Part shown: positions 6,063-12,660 of the stretch, piece by piece
Position numbering within the stretch: the stretch's first letter is position 1
Layout of the letters: the number at the start of each line of letters is the position of its first letter
Assembly: GCA_937871155.1 (NCBI GenBank)
Contig: CALMXV010000373.1
Location: forward strand, 1-12,660
Origin: an uncultured Taibaiella sp.
Lineage (GTDB): Bacteria; Bacteroidota; Bacteroidia; Chitinophagales; Chitinophagaceae
Direction: 5' to 3'
DNA length: 12,660 nt
Position numbers and translations under genes: made by a program
Notes under the pieces: generated by a model
Told to the model about the DNA's origin: nothing
The model's database searches: none
Seen by the model: only the letters and a program-made list of their open reading frames with translations

Positions 6063-8552
6063 TTAGTCTAATGTTCTCAAAAATTGTTCCAGTTCGGCTT
6101 CGGTATTGAAATAAACCTCTCTTGGCTTGCTCCCTGCTGCTGCACCTACAATACCTGCTGATTCTAACTGATCCATAATTCTACCCGCTCTATTATAGCC
6201 TAAATTAAACCTGCGCTGCAACATAGAGGTAGAGCCAGATTGTGTTTGTACGACTACTTTAGCACATTCCTCAAACAGTTTATCACGATTGGTTAAGTCC
6301 ACCACTTTTTCATTGCCTTCTTCCCCTTCGTATTCCGGCAATTCAAAAGCAGTAGGATAGCCTCGTTGCTCCCCTATAAAATCCGCTACTTTTTCTACTT
6401 CGTGAGTTTCTACATACGCACACTGCACCCGTAACAACTCACTACCATGAGAAACTAGCATATCTCCTCTGCCCACCAATTGGTCAGCACCCCCTACATC
6501 AAGAATGGTTCTACTATCTACTTTAGCTGATACTTTGAAGGCAATACGAGCAGGGAAGTTCGCTTTGATGGTACCGGTAATAACATTGACAGATGGCCGT
6601 TGTGTTGCAATGATCAAATGGATGCCAATGGCTCTTGCCAACTGTGCTAATCTCGCTACGGGCATTTCTACTTCTTTACCTGCAGTCATGATAAGATCTG
6701 CAAATTCATCAATCACCAAGATGATAAAAGGAAGATATTTATGACCCCGCTGAGGATTCAGTTTGCGATCAATAAATTTCTCGTTGTATTCTTTAATGTT
6801 TCTAGCTCCTGCTTCTTTCAACAATTCATAGCGATTGTCCATCTCTATACATAGTGCATTCAATGTATAGATTACTTTTTTGGTATCGGTTATGATGGCT
6901 TCTTCTTCGTTCGGTAACTTAGCTAAGAAATGTTTTTCGATGGTTTTATAGATAGAAAGCTCAACTTTTTTGGGATCTACCATCACAAATTTGATTTGCG
7001 AAGGATGCTTTTTGTATAATAAAGAAACTAAGATAGCATTGATGCCTACCGACTTCCCTTGACCTGTAGCACCTGCCATTAGTAAATGCGGCATAGTAGC
7101 TAAATCGACGATGTAGTTTTCATTATCAATTTTTTTTCCTAGAGCAATAGGCAAGCTCATTTTAGAATTGACAAATTTATCGCTGGATAATAATGCACGC
7201 ATCGAAACAATTTGCTTATTGGCATTAGGCACTTCAATACCAATAGTTCCTTTGCCAGGGATAGGTGCTATAATACGGATACCTAGTGCTGCAAGATTTA
7301 ATGCTATATCATCTTCTAGGTTTCTGATTTTAGAAATTCGCACTCCTTCTGCCGGAACAATTTCATATAGAGTCACTGTTGGCCCCACTGTAGCGCTGAT
7401 TCGTTGTATCTCTATACCAAAACTGCGAAGAGTATTGATAATTTGATTTTTATTTTTTTCTAGTTCTTCTTTATCTAAAACGATGGCTTCATTACGGTCT
7501 TCTAATAAATCCAGAGTTGGGAATTTATAATTAGACAAGTCCAACTCAGGTGCATATGGTTCGCGGTTTTCAATACTTACATGCCCTCCATTTTTTATCG
7601 CTGGCTCTTCCTCTTGTTGTTGAATCACTTCAAAAGATAGTTCATCTATAGGGGTGGATAAATTTGTTGCAGCGGGTGCTATATCTAAATCAACTGTTGC
7701 AGTGTCCTCTACAAATGCGACAGTTGCTTGAGCTTCATCGGATACTTTAACACCGTTAGTAGTCGTGTTTGGTTTTTCTGTTAGTCCTATATCAAAGGGG
7801 CTATCGGCTTTTTCATCTTCAATGATAAGTTTTGAAGTCGTCGCTGCTAGATTCGATGCTACTGAAACGGAGGCTTGTTTTTGCTGGGCATCCTCTTCGT
7901 CTCTTAATTGTTTTGTCGCAGCTAGCGATGCTTTCATGGCATTAGCTTTCTGTTTTGCCTTACGCAACATGGGCGATATGTCTAATGCAAAGGTGCCAAA
8001 AATAAAAAACAAGGCGATGCCTGCAAGCACCATTCCGGTACCGGCTTTTCCAATAAAATTATTTAAGTAAACGATTGCCTGATTTCCCAAAGCCCCACCA
8101 AATGGGAATGTTGCATTCGGCATAAAATAAGCTAGGGACGGAGCAATGATTAATACAAGAATTGAAAACCATCGTAGGTATCGGAAGATGGGAACTACTT
8201 TCTTACCATAAAGCATATTAAGCCCTATAGCACCTATCCATACTCCTAGCAATATAGAAATAACACCCGCACCTCCATATACTAAATAGTGGGATAGGAA
8301 GGCGCCTAGTTTGCCGCACCAGTTTTCATATCTAAGCGCTTCTTTGTTGAATAGACTTACCCCTATCACCTTGTCTTGGTCCACTTGCCAAGAAAGGAAA
8401 TAGCTGATGATGGCAATGGTTATAAAAACACCAACAAATAAAAAAAAGAAACCAAATGCCAATCGCCATTGACGTGTTTTATCAATGGATGATGAGGAAG
8501 GGGTTGCTGGAGGTGGAGGTGTATTCTTCGGGTTGGTTTTTGCTTTGGCCAT
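6063..8552 (-). CDS. ftsK: DNA translocase FtsK/SpoIIIE
   Basis: FtsK is the septal, ATP-driven pump that moves chromosomal DNA during division and activates dimer resolution. The 829-residue protein shows the complete architecture. An N-terminal four-helix membrane domain covers about 27-196. A variable Glu/Asp/Ala-rich linker covers about 200-340. The alpha domain lies around 345-445 (LRSFGIEIQRISATVGPTVTLYEI spans its start). The RecA-like motor contains a Walker A GATGQGKS at 494-501 and a Walker B ILVIDEFADL with Asp615-Glu616. A C-terminal gamma winged helix from about 757 contains STSMLQRRFNLGYNRAGRI, the DNA-reading helix region. The linker is short compared with Escherichia coli FtsK, as is usual outside the gammaproteobacteria. 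The start codon is well supported by the Lys/Pro-rich cytoplasmic leader before helix 1 and by a near-consensus -7 element five bases upstream. lolA follows directly downstream. Confidence 0.96.
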   Translation of the reverse strand: MAKAKTNPKNTPPPPATPSSSSIDKTRQWRLAFGFFFLFVGVFITIAIISYFLSWQVDQDKVIGVSLFNKEALRYENWCGKLGAFLSHYLVYGGAGVISILLGVWIGAIGLNMLYGKKVVPIFRYLRWFSILVLIIAPSLAYFMPNATFPFGGALGNQAIVYLNNFIGKAGTGMVLAGIALFFIFGTFALDISPMLRKAKQKANAMKASLAATKQLRDEEDAQQKQASVSVASNLAATTSKLIIEDEKADSPFDIGLTEKPNTTTNGVKVSDEAQATVAFVEDTATVDLDIAPAATNLSTPIDELSFEVIQQQEEEPAIKNGGHVSIENREPYAPELDLSNYKFPTLDLLEDRNEAIVLDKEELEKNKNQIINTLRSFGIEIQRISATVGPTVTLYEIVPAEGVRISKIRNLEDDIALNLAALGIRIIAPIPGKGTIGIEVPNANKQIVSMRALLSSDKFVNSKMSLPIALGKKIDNENYIVDLATMPHLLMAGATGQGKSVGINAILVSLLYKKHPSQIKFVMVDPKKVELSIYKTIEKHFLAKLPNEEEAIITDTKKVIYTLNALCIEMDNRYELLKEAGARNIKEYNEKFIDRKLNPQRGHKYLPFIILVIDEFADLIMTAGKEVEMPVARLAQLARAIGIHLIIATQRPSVNVITGTIKANFPARIAFKVSAKVDSRTILDVGGADQLVGRGDMLVSHGSELLRVQCAYVETHEVEKVADFIGEQRGYPTAFELPEYEGEEGNEKVVDLTNRDKLFEECAKVVVQTQSGSTSMLQRRFNLGYNRAGRIMDQLESAGIVGAAAGSKPREVYFNTEAELEQFLRTLD

Positions 8553-8557
8553 TTTAG

Positions 8558-8565
8558 CAAATAAA
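8558..8565 (-). promoter_or_regulatory. Candidate -7 element (TTTATTTG) just before ftsK
   Basis: Seven of eight positions match TAnnTTTG; the second base is T instead of A. It lies five bases before the ftsK ATG. A TTG lies 22 bases further upstream on the same strand and could act as a loose -33 box. If used, the ftsK mRNA would have almost no leader. This is weaker than the other promoters because of the mismatch and the AT-rich context. Confidence 0.35.
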
Positions 8566-8692
8566 TATCAACTACAATATTACAGAACAATTGTTTTTAG
8601 CAATCAAGTTTTCTAAAAGCTTTAGTGTAGAAGCACACATAAGCGACTATTCACCGTTCCTGTGAAGCAGTGTTTTATTTTTAATAACTTTT

Positions 8693-9232
8693 TTACCAAT
8701 TATTTCTATTCCGTAAGCTTCTAATTTGCTCCATGTGATGCCTTCCATGCCATGCATATAAATCGGTCATTTCCCAAAGTGGCACATAACGTTCATGCTC
8801 CGGATGGAAATAAGTACGCTCCCAATCCTCTTCTTGCATATTGCGCAACACACTCACCCAACGGCGGTGTAAAGCATGCAATAATGTAATAGAAACATTA
8901 ACCGGTACAGCATCCACATCCGCTAGTTCTGCCCATAGCTTTTCATCGTAGGGCTTCACAATGGGGTTATCTTCTGTAAGGGTAAGCTTAAGCCGAATAT
9001 AAGCATTCATGTGGCTGTCTGCTATATGGTGGATTACTTGATTGACGGTCCAGCCGCCTGTACGATAAGGAGTAGCTAATTGAGCAGCGTCGAGATTTTC
9101 TACTACAGCGTCTAACCAATGTGGAAGTGCCTCTAGGGCGGTTATCCATTCTGTTTGCATCTCTGGGGCATAGCGCTCCATGGGTTGAAATCTGCCTATC
9201 GGAAAGGCATACTGTTCATGACCATCGTCCAT
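8693..9232 (-). CDS. yfiT: YfiT-family bacillithiol transferase (DinB fold)
   Basis: The 179-residue protein closely follows the Bacillus subtilis YfiT pattern. It starts with a YAFPIGRFQP segment, then PYRTGGWTVNQVIHHIADSHMN, SYIRLKL-like and EDNPIVKPYDEKLW segments, and ends with LYAWHGRHHMEQI. The putative metal triad of the DinB/YfiT four-helix bundle is His69, His162 and His166, with the same spacing as the ligands I recall for B. subtilis YfiT. The family attaches bacillithiol to electrophiles and acts in thiol-dependent detoxification in the cytoplasm; the substrate here is unknown. All expected motif residues are present and the length is normal, so it should be functional. A perfect TATCTTTG promoter box lies 22 bases upstream in the short gap after the lipoprotein gene, so it can be transcribed independently. 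The bshC tail at the left edge supports the presence of bacillithiol in this organism. Confidence 0.92.
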   Translation of the reverse strand: MDDGHEQYAFPIGRFQPMERYAPEMQTEWITALEALPHWLDAVVENLDAAQLATPYRTGGWTVNQVIHHIADSHMNAYIRLKLTLTEDNPIVKPYDEKLWAELADVDAVPVNVSITLLHALHRRWVSVLRNMQEEDWERTYFHPEHERYVPLWEMTDLYAWHGRHHMEQIRSLRNRNNW

Positions 9233-9254
9233 ATTCTTTTAAAATTGATTTGCG

Positions 9255-9262
9255 CAAAGATA
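9255..9262 (-). promoter_or_regulatory. -7 promoter element (TATCTTTG) for the yfiT-type gene
   Basis: Perfect TAnnTTTG on the minus strand, 22 bases before the ATG at 9232, inside the 37-base gap between the upstream lipoprotein gene and yfiT. An inverted repeat (9265-9283) occupies the DNA just upstream of the box, where the spacer towards a -33 element would lie. No good TTTG -33 is visible. Confidence 0.65.
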
Positions 9263-9264
9263 AG

Positions 9265-9283
9265 GGATACTATAACTGTATCC
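9265..9283. repeat. Inverted repeat GGATAC-N7-GTATCC at the yfiT promoter
   Basis: Two perfect 6-base arms (9265-9270 and 9278-9283) surround a 7-base centre. The repeat overlaps the TAG stop of the lipoprotein gene and ends two bases before the yfiT -7 box. It could be an operator or a weak hairpin. On the plus strand it is followed by GTTTTTT like a small terminator, but no plus-strand gene precedes it. Confidence 0.4.
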
Positions 9284-10445
9284 GTTTTTTGAAATCTTCT
9301 CTAAGGTACTTGTTCAGTTGTGTGTAAGATACAAATACATTGATTTGCCCTACGGCATAGGCGGCTACTTCATACGGATTGTAAACAAACAGTAATCCCT
9401 TTTCGGAGATATAAAAATTATCTGTGGTGGCTAAATACGGATCGAATAATATACCTGTCAATGGTTTTGTAATTGGTAAATGATAGTCTTTTCTAAAGGA
9501 TGTCTCTAGAATTTTTTGGAGGGACGCGGAATCAATGTTTAGCACATCTGACAATTGTAACGATTTATTTTGAAGCATATCGATATTTAGAAAGGTGCTG
9601 TAGTAATTGCCATGAGCGCCACCTAAAAACGAATAGTAGCTTTGCTCAATTGCCACTATATCTTGAGCGTTGTATCGTAAAATACAATGAAGGGATTGGC
9701 TATAATTCCAAGAAGGACTATTCATTTCTTGTTCATCCATAGGAGTATCCTGCTTCATATCCTCTTTATAACTTGAAAAAAAGCTATCGTCTTTCTTCTT
9801 AATACCTGTTGCTAAGTCCTGTTCATGGATATAAAGAGCTTGTAGTATCAATGAATTAAAACTGCTAGCACCTTTTGTGGTTTCATCCATCCAAACGAGG
9901 CTGTAGTCTGAAGTAGCTTGGGGAGAAGAGGTCTTACCGGGATAAGCCATAACACTATCCATAAAGTTTTTCATGATGAATTGATAGCTTCCGGATGGAT
10001 ACGACTCATTTAGTAAGATGCTAAAGGACTTTTTAGTATTCGGATTCGACCATTTTCCAATCAAGGAATCCTCTTCATACCTTATCATCCATTGTGGTGG
10101 TTCATTGCTTTGTTCAAATTGGGTGATATCATATTCATAGAGATAAAGGCTATCCTTTTGAGACCCTTGTTGCCCATTAATTTCAATAGGTTTTCCTGTT
10201 TTAGTATAGTAGTAACTCCCCCAAAAAAGGTTGCCTTCTTTTTGAAGATAAACCGTTACCGGTTGATTGGCAATCGTACCCTCATATCGTTTATAAAACG
10301 TTTTATTACTTGTTGAGGTGTTTTTAGAATCACTTGGTTGTTGCGTTTCAGCGTCATCTGTTTCACTAGCTTTAGAGGCTTGGTTGTTGCATGACAGTAG
10401 TGTGCACAACATTAAAAATAAATAAGAGTACGGTATCCACTTCAT
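9270..10445 (-). CDS. Lipoprotein with beta-rich domain and DUF4163/DUF3298-like C-terminus
   Basis: The 391-residue protein carries a lipoprotein signal with lipobox LLSC, so Cys19 is the likely lipidated residue. A Ser/Thr/Asp-rich tether (20-48) follows. Residues 50-145 form a beta-rich module (FYKRYEGTIANQPVTVYL ... LIGKWS) that may be shared with the exported protein at 4153-5193. From about residue 180 the protein resembles DUF4163 followed by DUF3298, the extracytoplasmic pair seen in RsiV- and PdaC-type proteins. Landmarks are YYSFLGGAHGNYYSTFLNID (GGAHGN at 275-280), an LSDVL segment, and NFYISEKGLLFVYNPYEVAAYAVG near 343-366. In RsiV this region senses lysozyme, but many Bacteroidota paralogues have no known ligand, and no sigma factor or deacetylase domain is present here. 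It is anchored in the envelope, probably facing the periplasm. The start is supported by the lipobox. Function remains unassigned. Confidence 0.8.
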   Translation of the reverse strand: MKWIPYSYLFLMLCTLLSCNNQASKASETDDAETQQPSDSKNTSTSNKTFYKRYEGTIANQPVTVYLQKEGNLFWGSYYYTKTGKPIEINGQQGSQKDSLYLYEYDITQFEQSNEPPQWMIRYEEDSLIGKWSNPNTKKSFSILLNESYPSGSYQFIMKNFMDSVMAYPGKTSSPQATSDYSLVWMDETTKGASSFNSLILQALYIHEQDLATGIKKKDDSFFSSYKEDMKQDTPMDEQEMNSPSWNYSQSLHCILRYNAQDIVAIEQSYYSFLGGAHGNYYSTFLNIDMLQNKSLQLSDVLNIDSASLQKILETSFRKDYHLPITKPLTGILFDPYLATTDNFYISEKGLLFVYNPYEVAAYAVGQINVFVSYTQLNKYLREDFKKRIQL

Positions 10446-10459
10446 AAGTTGTATTTAAT

Positions 10460-10488
10460 ATCAAATTTCGTTTTAATTCATCAAATTT
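10460..10488. repeat. Pair of direct repeats ATCAAATTT, 20-bp period
   Basis: The 9-mer ATCAAATTT occurs at 10460-10468 and again at 10480-10488, exactly 20 bp apart, in the region upstream of the lipoprotein gene's ATG (10445). Near-integral helical spacing would place both copies on one face of DNA, so a regulator site is possible. The copies are AT-rich and short, so chance is also possible. The spacing does not fit a -33/-7 pair. Confidence 0.3.
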
Positions 10489-10560
10489 TATCGGCTTAAA
10501 TCCTTGTATTACTTCAACCATCTATCTATTATTATGTCCGTATATCCGAAATGAACTTAT

Positions 10561-11259
10561 TCATAATAGTGGTATCAGTTCTTTCCAACAGGTGATTTCA
10601 TAAGTTGGTTTTCTTTGATGAGCTTGTTTATGCGGATTATAATATACCTGGTCCCAGCCTGCTTGCTGTGCCCCTAAAATATCAATCTCTAACGCATCCC
10701 CTATCATCAGGCTTTCTTCAATCGTAGCTCCTGTCTTGCTCAGCGCATAATCAAATATCTCTTTATGAGGCTTTAGGCTATTACTCGTTTCAGAGGTAAT
10801 CACTTCTTCGAAATAACTTTCTAATTGGGCATTTCTGAGCTTTTGCCATTGGGTGGTTTCAAAACCATTGGTAATAAGATGCATCTGATACCGTCCCTTG
10901 CAATGGTCTAAAATTTCTTTAGCATGTGGCGTCAATGCAGTTTGTATGGGTAATAATTCCAAATAACGCTCACTCAATTGATGAGCTAATGTGGTATCTG
11001 CAATTTTAAACTCTAGTAATGTATGCCACATACGCTTCCACCTCAATTCTTCACGTCGCATTTGCCCTTTACGAAATCGTTCCCACATTCGGTCGTTGTG
11101 ACGAGAATAGTGCTTATAAAAAGTAGAAAAATCATCTATACCAAAAGAGGTTAATAAAAATTCATCGTATAATATCCTCAAGGTCGTTTCTGAGTTTTTA
11201 TCAAAATCCCATAGTGTATGATCTAAATCAAAAAACAAATGCTTGTACTTTCTTTTCAT
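10561..11259 (-). CDS. yjjG: HAD-family noncanonical pyrimidine nucleotidase, YjjG type
   Basis: This is a 232-residue cytoplasmic HAD phosphatase. Motif I is FFDLDHTLWDFDKN, with nucleophile Asp11 and general acid/base Asp13. The HTLWDF extension is typical of YjjG. Motif II is HLITNG (Thr130), motif III is Lys163 in NSLKPHKEIF, and motif IV is MIGDALEIDILGA with Asp188 and Asp193. The helical cap between motifs I and II (about 20-105) is C1-type. YjjG enzymes dephosphorylate nucleoside monophosphates and can clear modified pyrimidine nucleotides; substrate range is not predictable from sequence alone. I start at the ATG at 11259 and not the in-frame ATG at 11289, because the shorter form matches the family N-terminus (MKRKYKHLFFDLDHT). 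A perfect -7 box lies at 11270-11277, inside the longer version, so a transcript from it could not encode the extra ten residues. Confidence 0.92.
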   Translation of the reverse strand: MKRKYKHLFFDLDHTLWDFDKNSETTLRILYDEFLLTSFGIDDFSTFYKHYSRHNDRMWERFRKGQMRREELRWKRMWHTLLEFKIADTTLAHQLSERYLELLPIQTALTPHAKEILDHCKGRYQMHLITNGFETTQWQKLRNAQLESYFEEVITSETSNSLKPHKEIFDYALSKTGATIEESLMIGDALEIDILGAQQAGWDQVYYNPHKQAHQRKPTYEITCWKELIPLL

Positions 11260-11269
11260 AACCGTCTGG

Positions 11270-11277
11270 CAAAGATA
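11270..11277 (-). promoter_or_regulatory. -7 promoter element (TATCTTTG) for the yjjG-type gene
   Basis: Perfect TAnnTTTG on the minus strand, ten bases before the ATG at 11259. It predicts a leader of only a few bases and decides the start codon, because the alternative ATG at 11289 lies upstream of the element. Confidence 0.65.
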
Positions 11278-11545
11278 GGAGGAAAGCATTGTGAGGAGGA
11301 TTATTTAATCGTTGTGATTATTGGATATTTTTTTATTTACAGATGCCATGTTTCTCTCTATGAGCTAACGATAGGCTAGTAGGTGGTGCGGCTCATGTAA
11401 TGTAGCAAACGCTCAATTCAAGTGTTTAGTGCAACAGTTGATAAATACGACATAATACTTATGTTTCAAGATACCAACTTAATGGAGAGCTTATGGAAAG
11501 TAAAAAAATGATGAATATGCCAAATTAATTTAAATATCCAATCGA

Positions 11546-12454
11546 CTAATTTTTAAAAATATCGGTTTGATATTCTTTAACCTTAATATCCGTGAAATCT
11601 TCAGCATTGATCGGGTTAAAACTATTTTCTTTTTTAGACGTAGGGTCTTTAATAATACAAAAAGTAATTCCTCCATACATCGAAAACCAATTGGTAAATT
11701 TTGCATCTAAATTCGTTAACCTATTTGCCGTTTTAATTCCAAAAATGGTTTTAAATAATGGTGTCAATAGATTGTAAATTCTGTAAGGGAGTTTATTATT
11801 ATTTTTTTTGAATGATTCGGCAACTACACGCGGAATTACTAGTAATGGAGACAACGTTTTTTCAAATTCAACCTTATACCCTTGTTCTTTAAGATAGTCT
11901 AATGTATTGGTTTGAAAATAATGAATATGCCCATGCGGCACCTTATTGCGTATGTTTTCAGCTACTATTTCCGGAGTTTCGTGAGGTACCGTAATGACCA
12001 ACACTTTTTTAGTAATTCTTAGTAATTCGTCAATTGCTTTTTGGTAATCAGTAACATGTTCTATTGTTTCACTACATAGCACAGCATCAAAGGCTTCATT
12101 GGCAAATGGTAAATTATGTATATCACATGGAATTCCCTCTATCCCAAAAATTTTACTCGCCATTTTGCACGCATTTTCAGATAGGTCGGTTGTCTTAACG
12201 GGGACAGCAAATAGTTTCTTTACAATATTTGCCGTGTAACCTTCTGCACCTCCAATATCAATAAAATTTGAAAAATTAAATTGATTAAGAGCATTCAAGA
12301 TAGATTTTGTAACCATATACCTAGAAATGTTGCTTGTTGCGGCATAAGGTGTTCGATAGCCATAAATAGGTTGGTGTGCGTAGTAAATACCTCCTACATT
12401 CATCTTAAAACGTTCGTCAACTACATCTTTAGTTGTCTGTGTATAGTTATCCAT
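11546..12454 (-). CDS. Class I SAM-dependent methyltransferase
   Basis: The 302-residue soluble protein has a Methyltransf_11-type Rossmann core. Motif I is FIDIGGAEGYTA at 64-75 (SAM-binding glycine loop), with acidic residue Asp90 after strand 2 and CDIHNLPF around 110-117. FDAVLCSETIEHV at 122-134 is the post-motif typical of ubiquinone/UbiE-like and sugar or small-molecule methyltransferases. The N-terminal ~50 residues (YYAHQPIYGYRTPYAATSNISRYM) and the C-terminal ~100 residues lie outside the core and probably shape the acceptor site. The acceptor is unknown. Proteins of this kind often sit in surface-polysaccharide or lipid-modification loci, but no glycosyltransferase is visible in this window, so that role is only a guess. 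The gene appears more AT-rich than most of its neighbours by eye. It is separated by about 290 bases from yjjG, so it is unlikely to be in the same unit. I see no perfect -7 box upstream. Confidence 0.85.
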   Translation of the reverse strand: MDNYTQTTKDVVDERFKMNVGGIYYAHQPIYGYRTPYAATSNISRYMVTKSILNALNQFNFSNFIDIGGAEGYTANIVKKLFAVPVKTTDLSENACKMASKIFGIEGIPCDIHNLPFANEAFDAVLCSETIEHVTDYQKAIDELLRITKKVLVITVPHETPEIVAENIRNKVPHGHIHYFQTNTLDYLKEQGYKVEFEKTLSPLLVIPRVVAESFKKNNNKLPYRIYNLLTPLFKTIFGIKTANRLTNLDAKFTNWFSMYGGITFCIIKDPTSKKENSFNPINAEDFTDIKVKEYQTDIFKN

Positions 12455-12553
12455 GATTTTCAGTATGAGAATGAAATGAATTTATAAATAGTATGAAGGG
12501 ATACAGATGAGTTTTTTAATGCTTTATTTGATGTTTACTATGGTATATATTGT

Positions 12554-12658
12554 TTAGGCAAAAACAAAATTGAGTAACGATTTGTAGTACAACAGCTCAA
12601 ACTTATTAATTTTTCTCAACAAACTTATTATCAATAATCTCGACTTTTTAAAAGTGAA
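12554..12658 (-). CDS. Possible C-terminal tail of a further minus-strand gene (partial)
   Basis: One minus-strand frame stays open from the right edge to a TAA at 12554-12556, giving about 34 codons rich in Leu, Ile, Lys and Phe, ending LLYYKSLLNFVFA. It has the same orientation as the methyltransferase gene and would end about 100 bases upstream of it. The stretch is short and AT-rich, so an open frame of this length could arise by chance, and no family can be named. Confidence 0.25.
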   Translation of the reverse strand, partial: FTFKKSRLLIISLLRKINKFELLYYKSLLNFVFA

Positions 12659-12660
12659 AA

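Noticed and set aside
7168..8070. Plus-strand open frames opposite ftsK
   Set aside because: They lie wholly inside the strongly supported ftsK gene, have no family motifs, and read as antisense shadows of its codons.
8650..8680. Hairpin TTCAC-N7-GTGAA followed by a T-rich stretch, read as a plus-strand terminator
   Set aside because: The core stem is only five pairs and no plus-strand gene lies upstream to be terminated; on the minus strand, where yfiT ends, the T-tract is on the wrong side.
11290..11545. A small RNA or insertion-sequence remnant in the spacer between yjjG and the methyltransferase gene
   Set aside because: I found no cloverleaf, no terminal inverted repeats, no strong hairpin with T-tract and no transposase-like frame.
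1..12660. A new defence, secretion or mobile system spanning several genes
   Set aside because: Neighbouring genes are mostly housekeeping, are split over both strands with several promoters, and show no toxin, nuclease, integrase, reverse transcriptase or repeat array.

Overview
The window looks like a chromosomal segment from a low-GC Bacteroidota, most likely a Chitinophagaceae-type bacterium. This is inferred from the protein families present: a PorT-like beta-barrel, a ComEC-type protein without a recognisable nuclease site, an adjacent ftsK-lolA pair, and BshC/YfiT bacillithiol enzymes. It is also supported by the promoters. Perfect TAnnTTTG boxes, the Bacteroidota sigma -7 element, precede four genes, and recognisable Shine-Dalgarno sequences are generally absent. 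No species assignment is possible from the sequence alone.

Left part (1-2022, plus strand). The 3' end of a bacillithiol synthase gene (bshC) enters from the left edge. It is followed by a secreted outer-membrane beta-barrel protein, a DUF6580-type multispanning membrane protein, a strong intrinsic terminator, and a small HExxH protein of the DUF4157 type whose start codon directly abuts that terminator.

Middle (2023-8552). A minus-strand comEC-type gene converges on the HExxH gene and diverges from a plus-strand gene for an exported protein of unknown function. The exported-protein gene converges on the minus-strand pair ftsK-lolA (chromosome translocase, then periplasmic lipoprotein carrier). 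A hairpin whose minus-strand T-tract overlaps the stop codon of the exported-protein gene probably ends the ftsK-lolA transcript.

Right part (8693-12660, all minus strand). This holds a YfiT-type DinB-fold bacillithiol transferase, a lipoprotein with a DUF4163/DUF3298-like C-terminus, a YjjG-type HAD nucleotidase, and a SAM-dependent methyltransferase. The last 200 bases are AT-rich and may contain the tail of one more minus-strand gene. The methyltransferase could mark the edge of a surface-glycan region, but nothing inside the window proves it.

Most genes are ordinary housekeeping or envelope genes. I found no tRNA or rRNA, CRISPR array, insertion sequence or phage gene, and no convincing new multi-gene system. 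No gene-free stretch exceeds 300 bases. The longest, 11260-11545, holds the yjjG promoter but no ORF or RNA I recognise. The observations most worth checking are the very short or absent 5' leaders, the terminator against a start codon, the degenerate C-terminal domain of ComEC, and a beta-rich domain apparently shared by two otherwise unrelated exported proteins.
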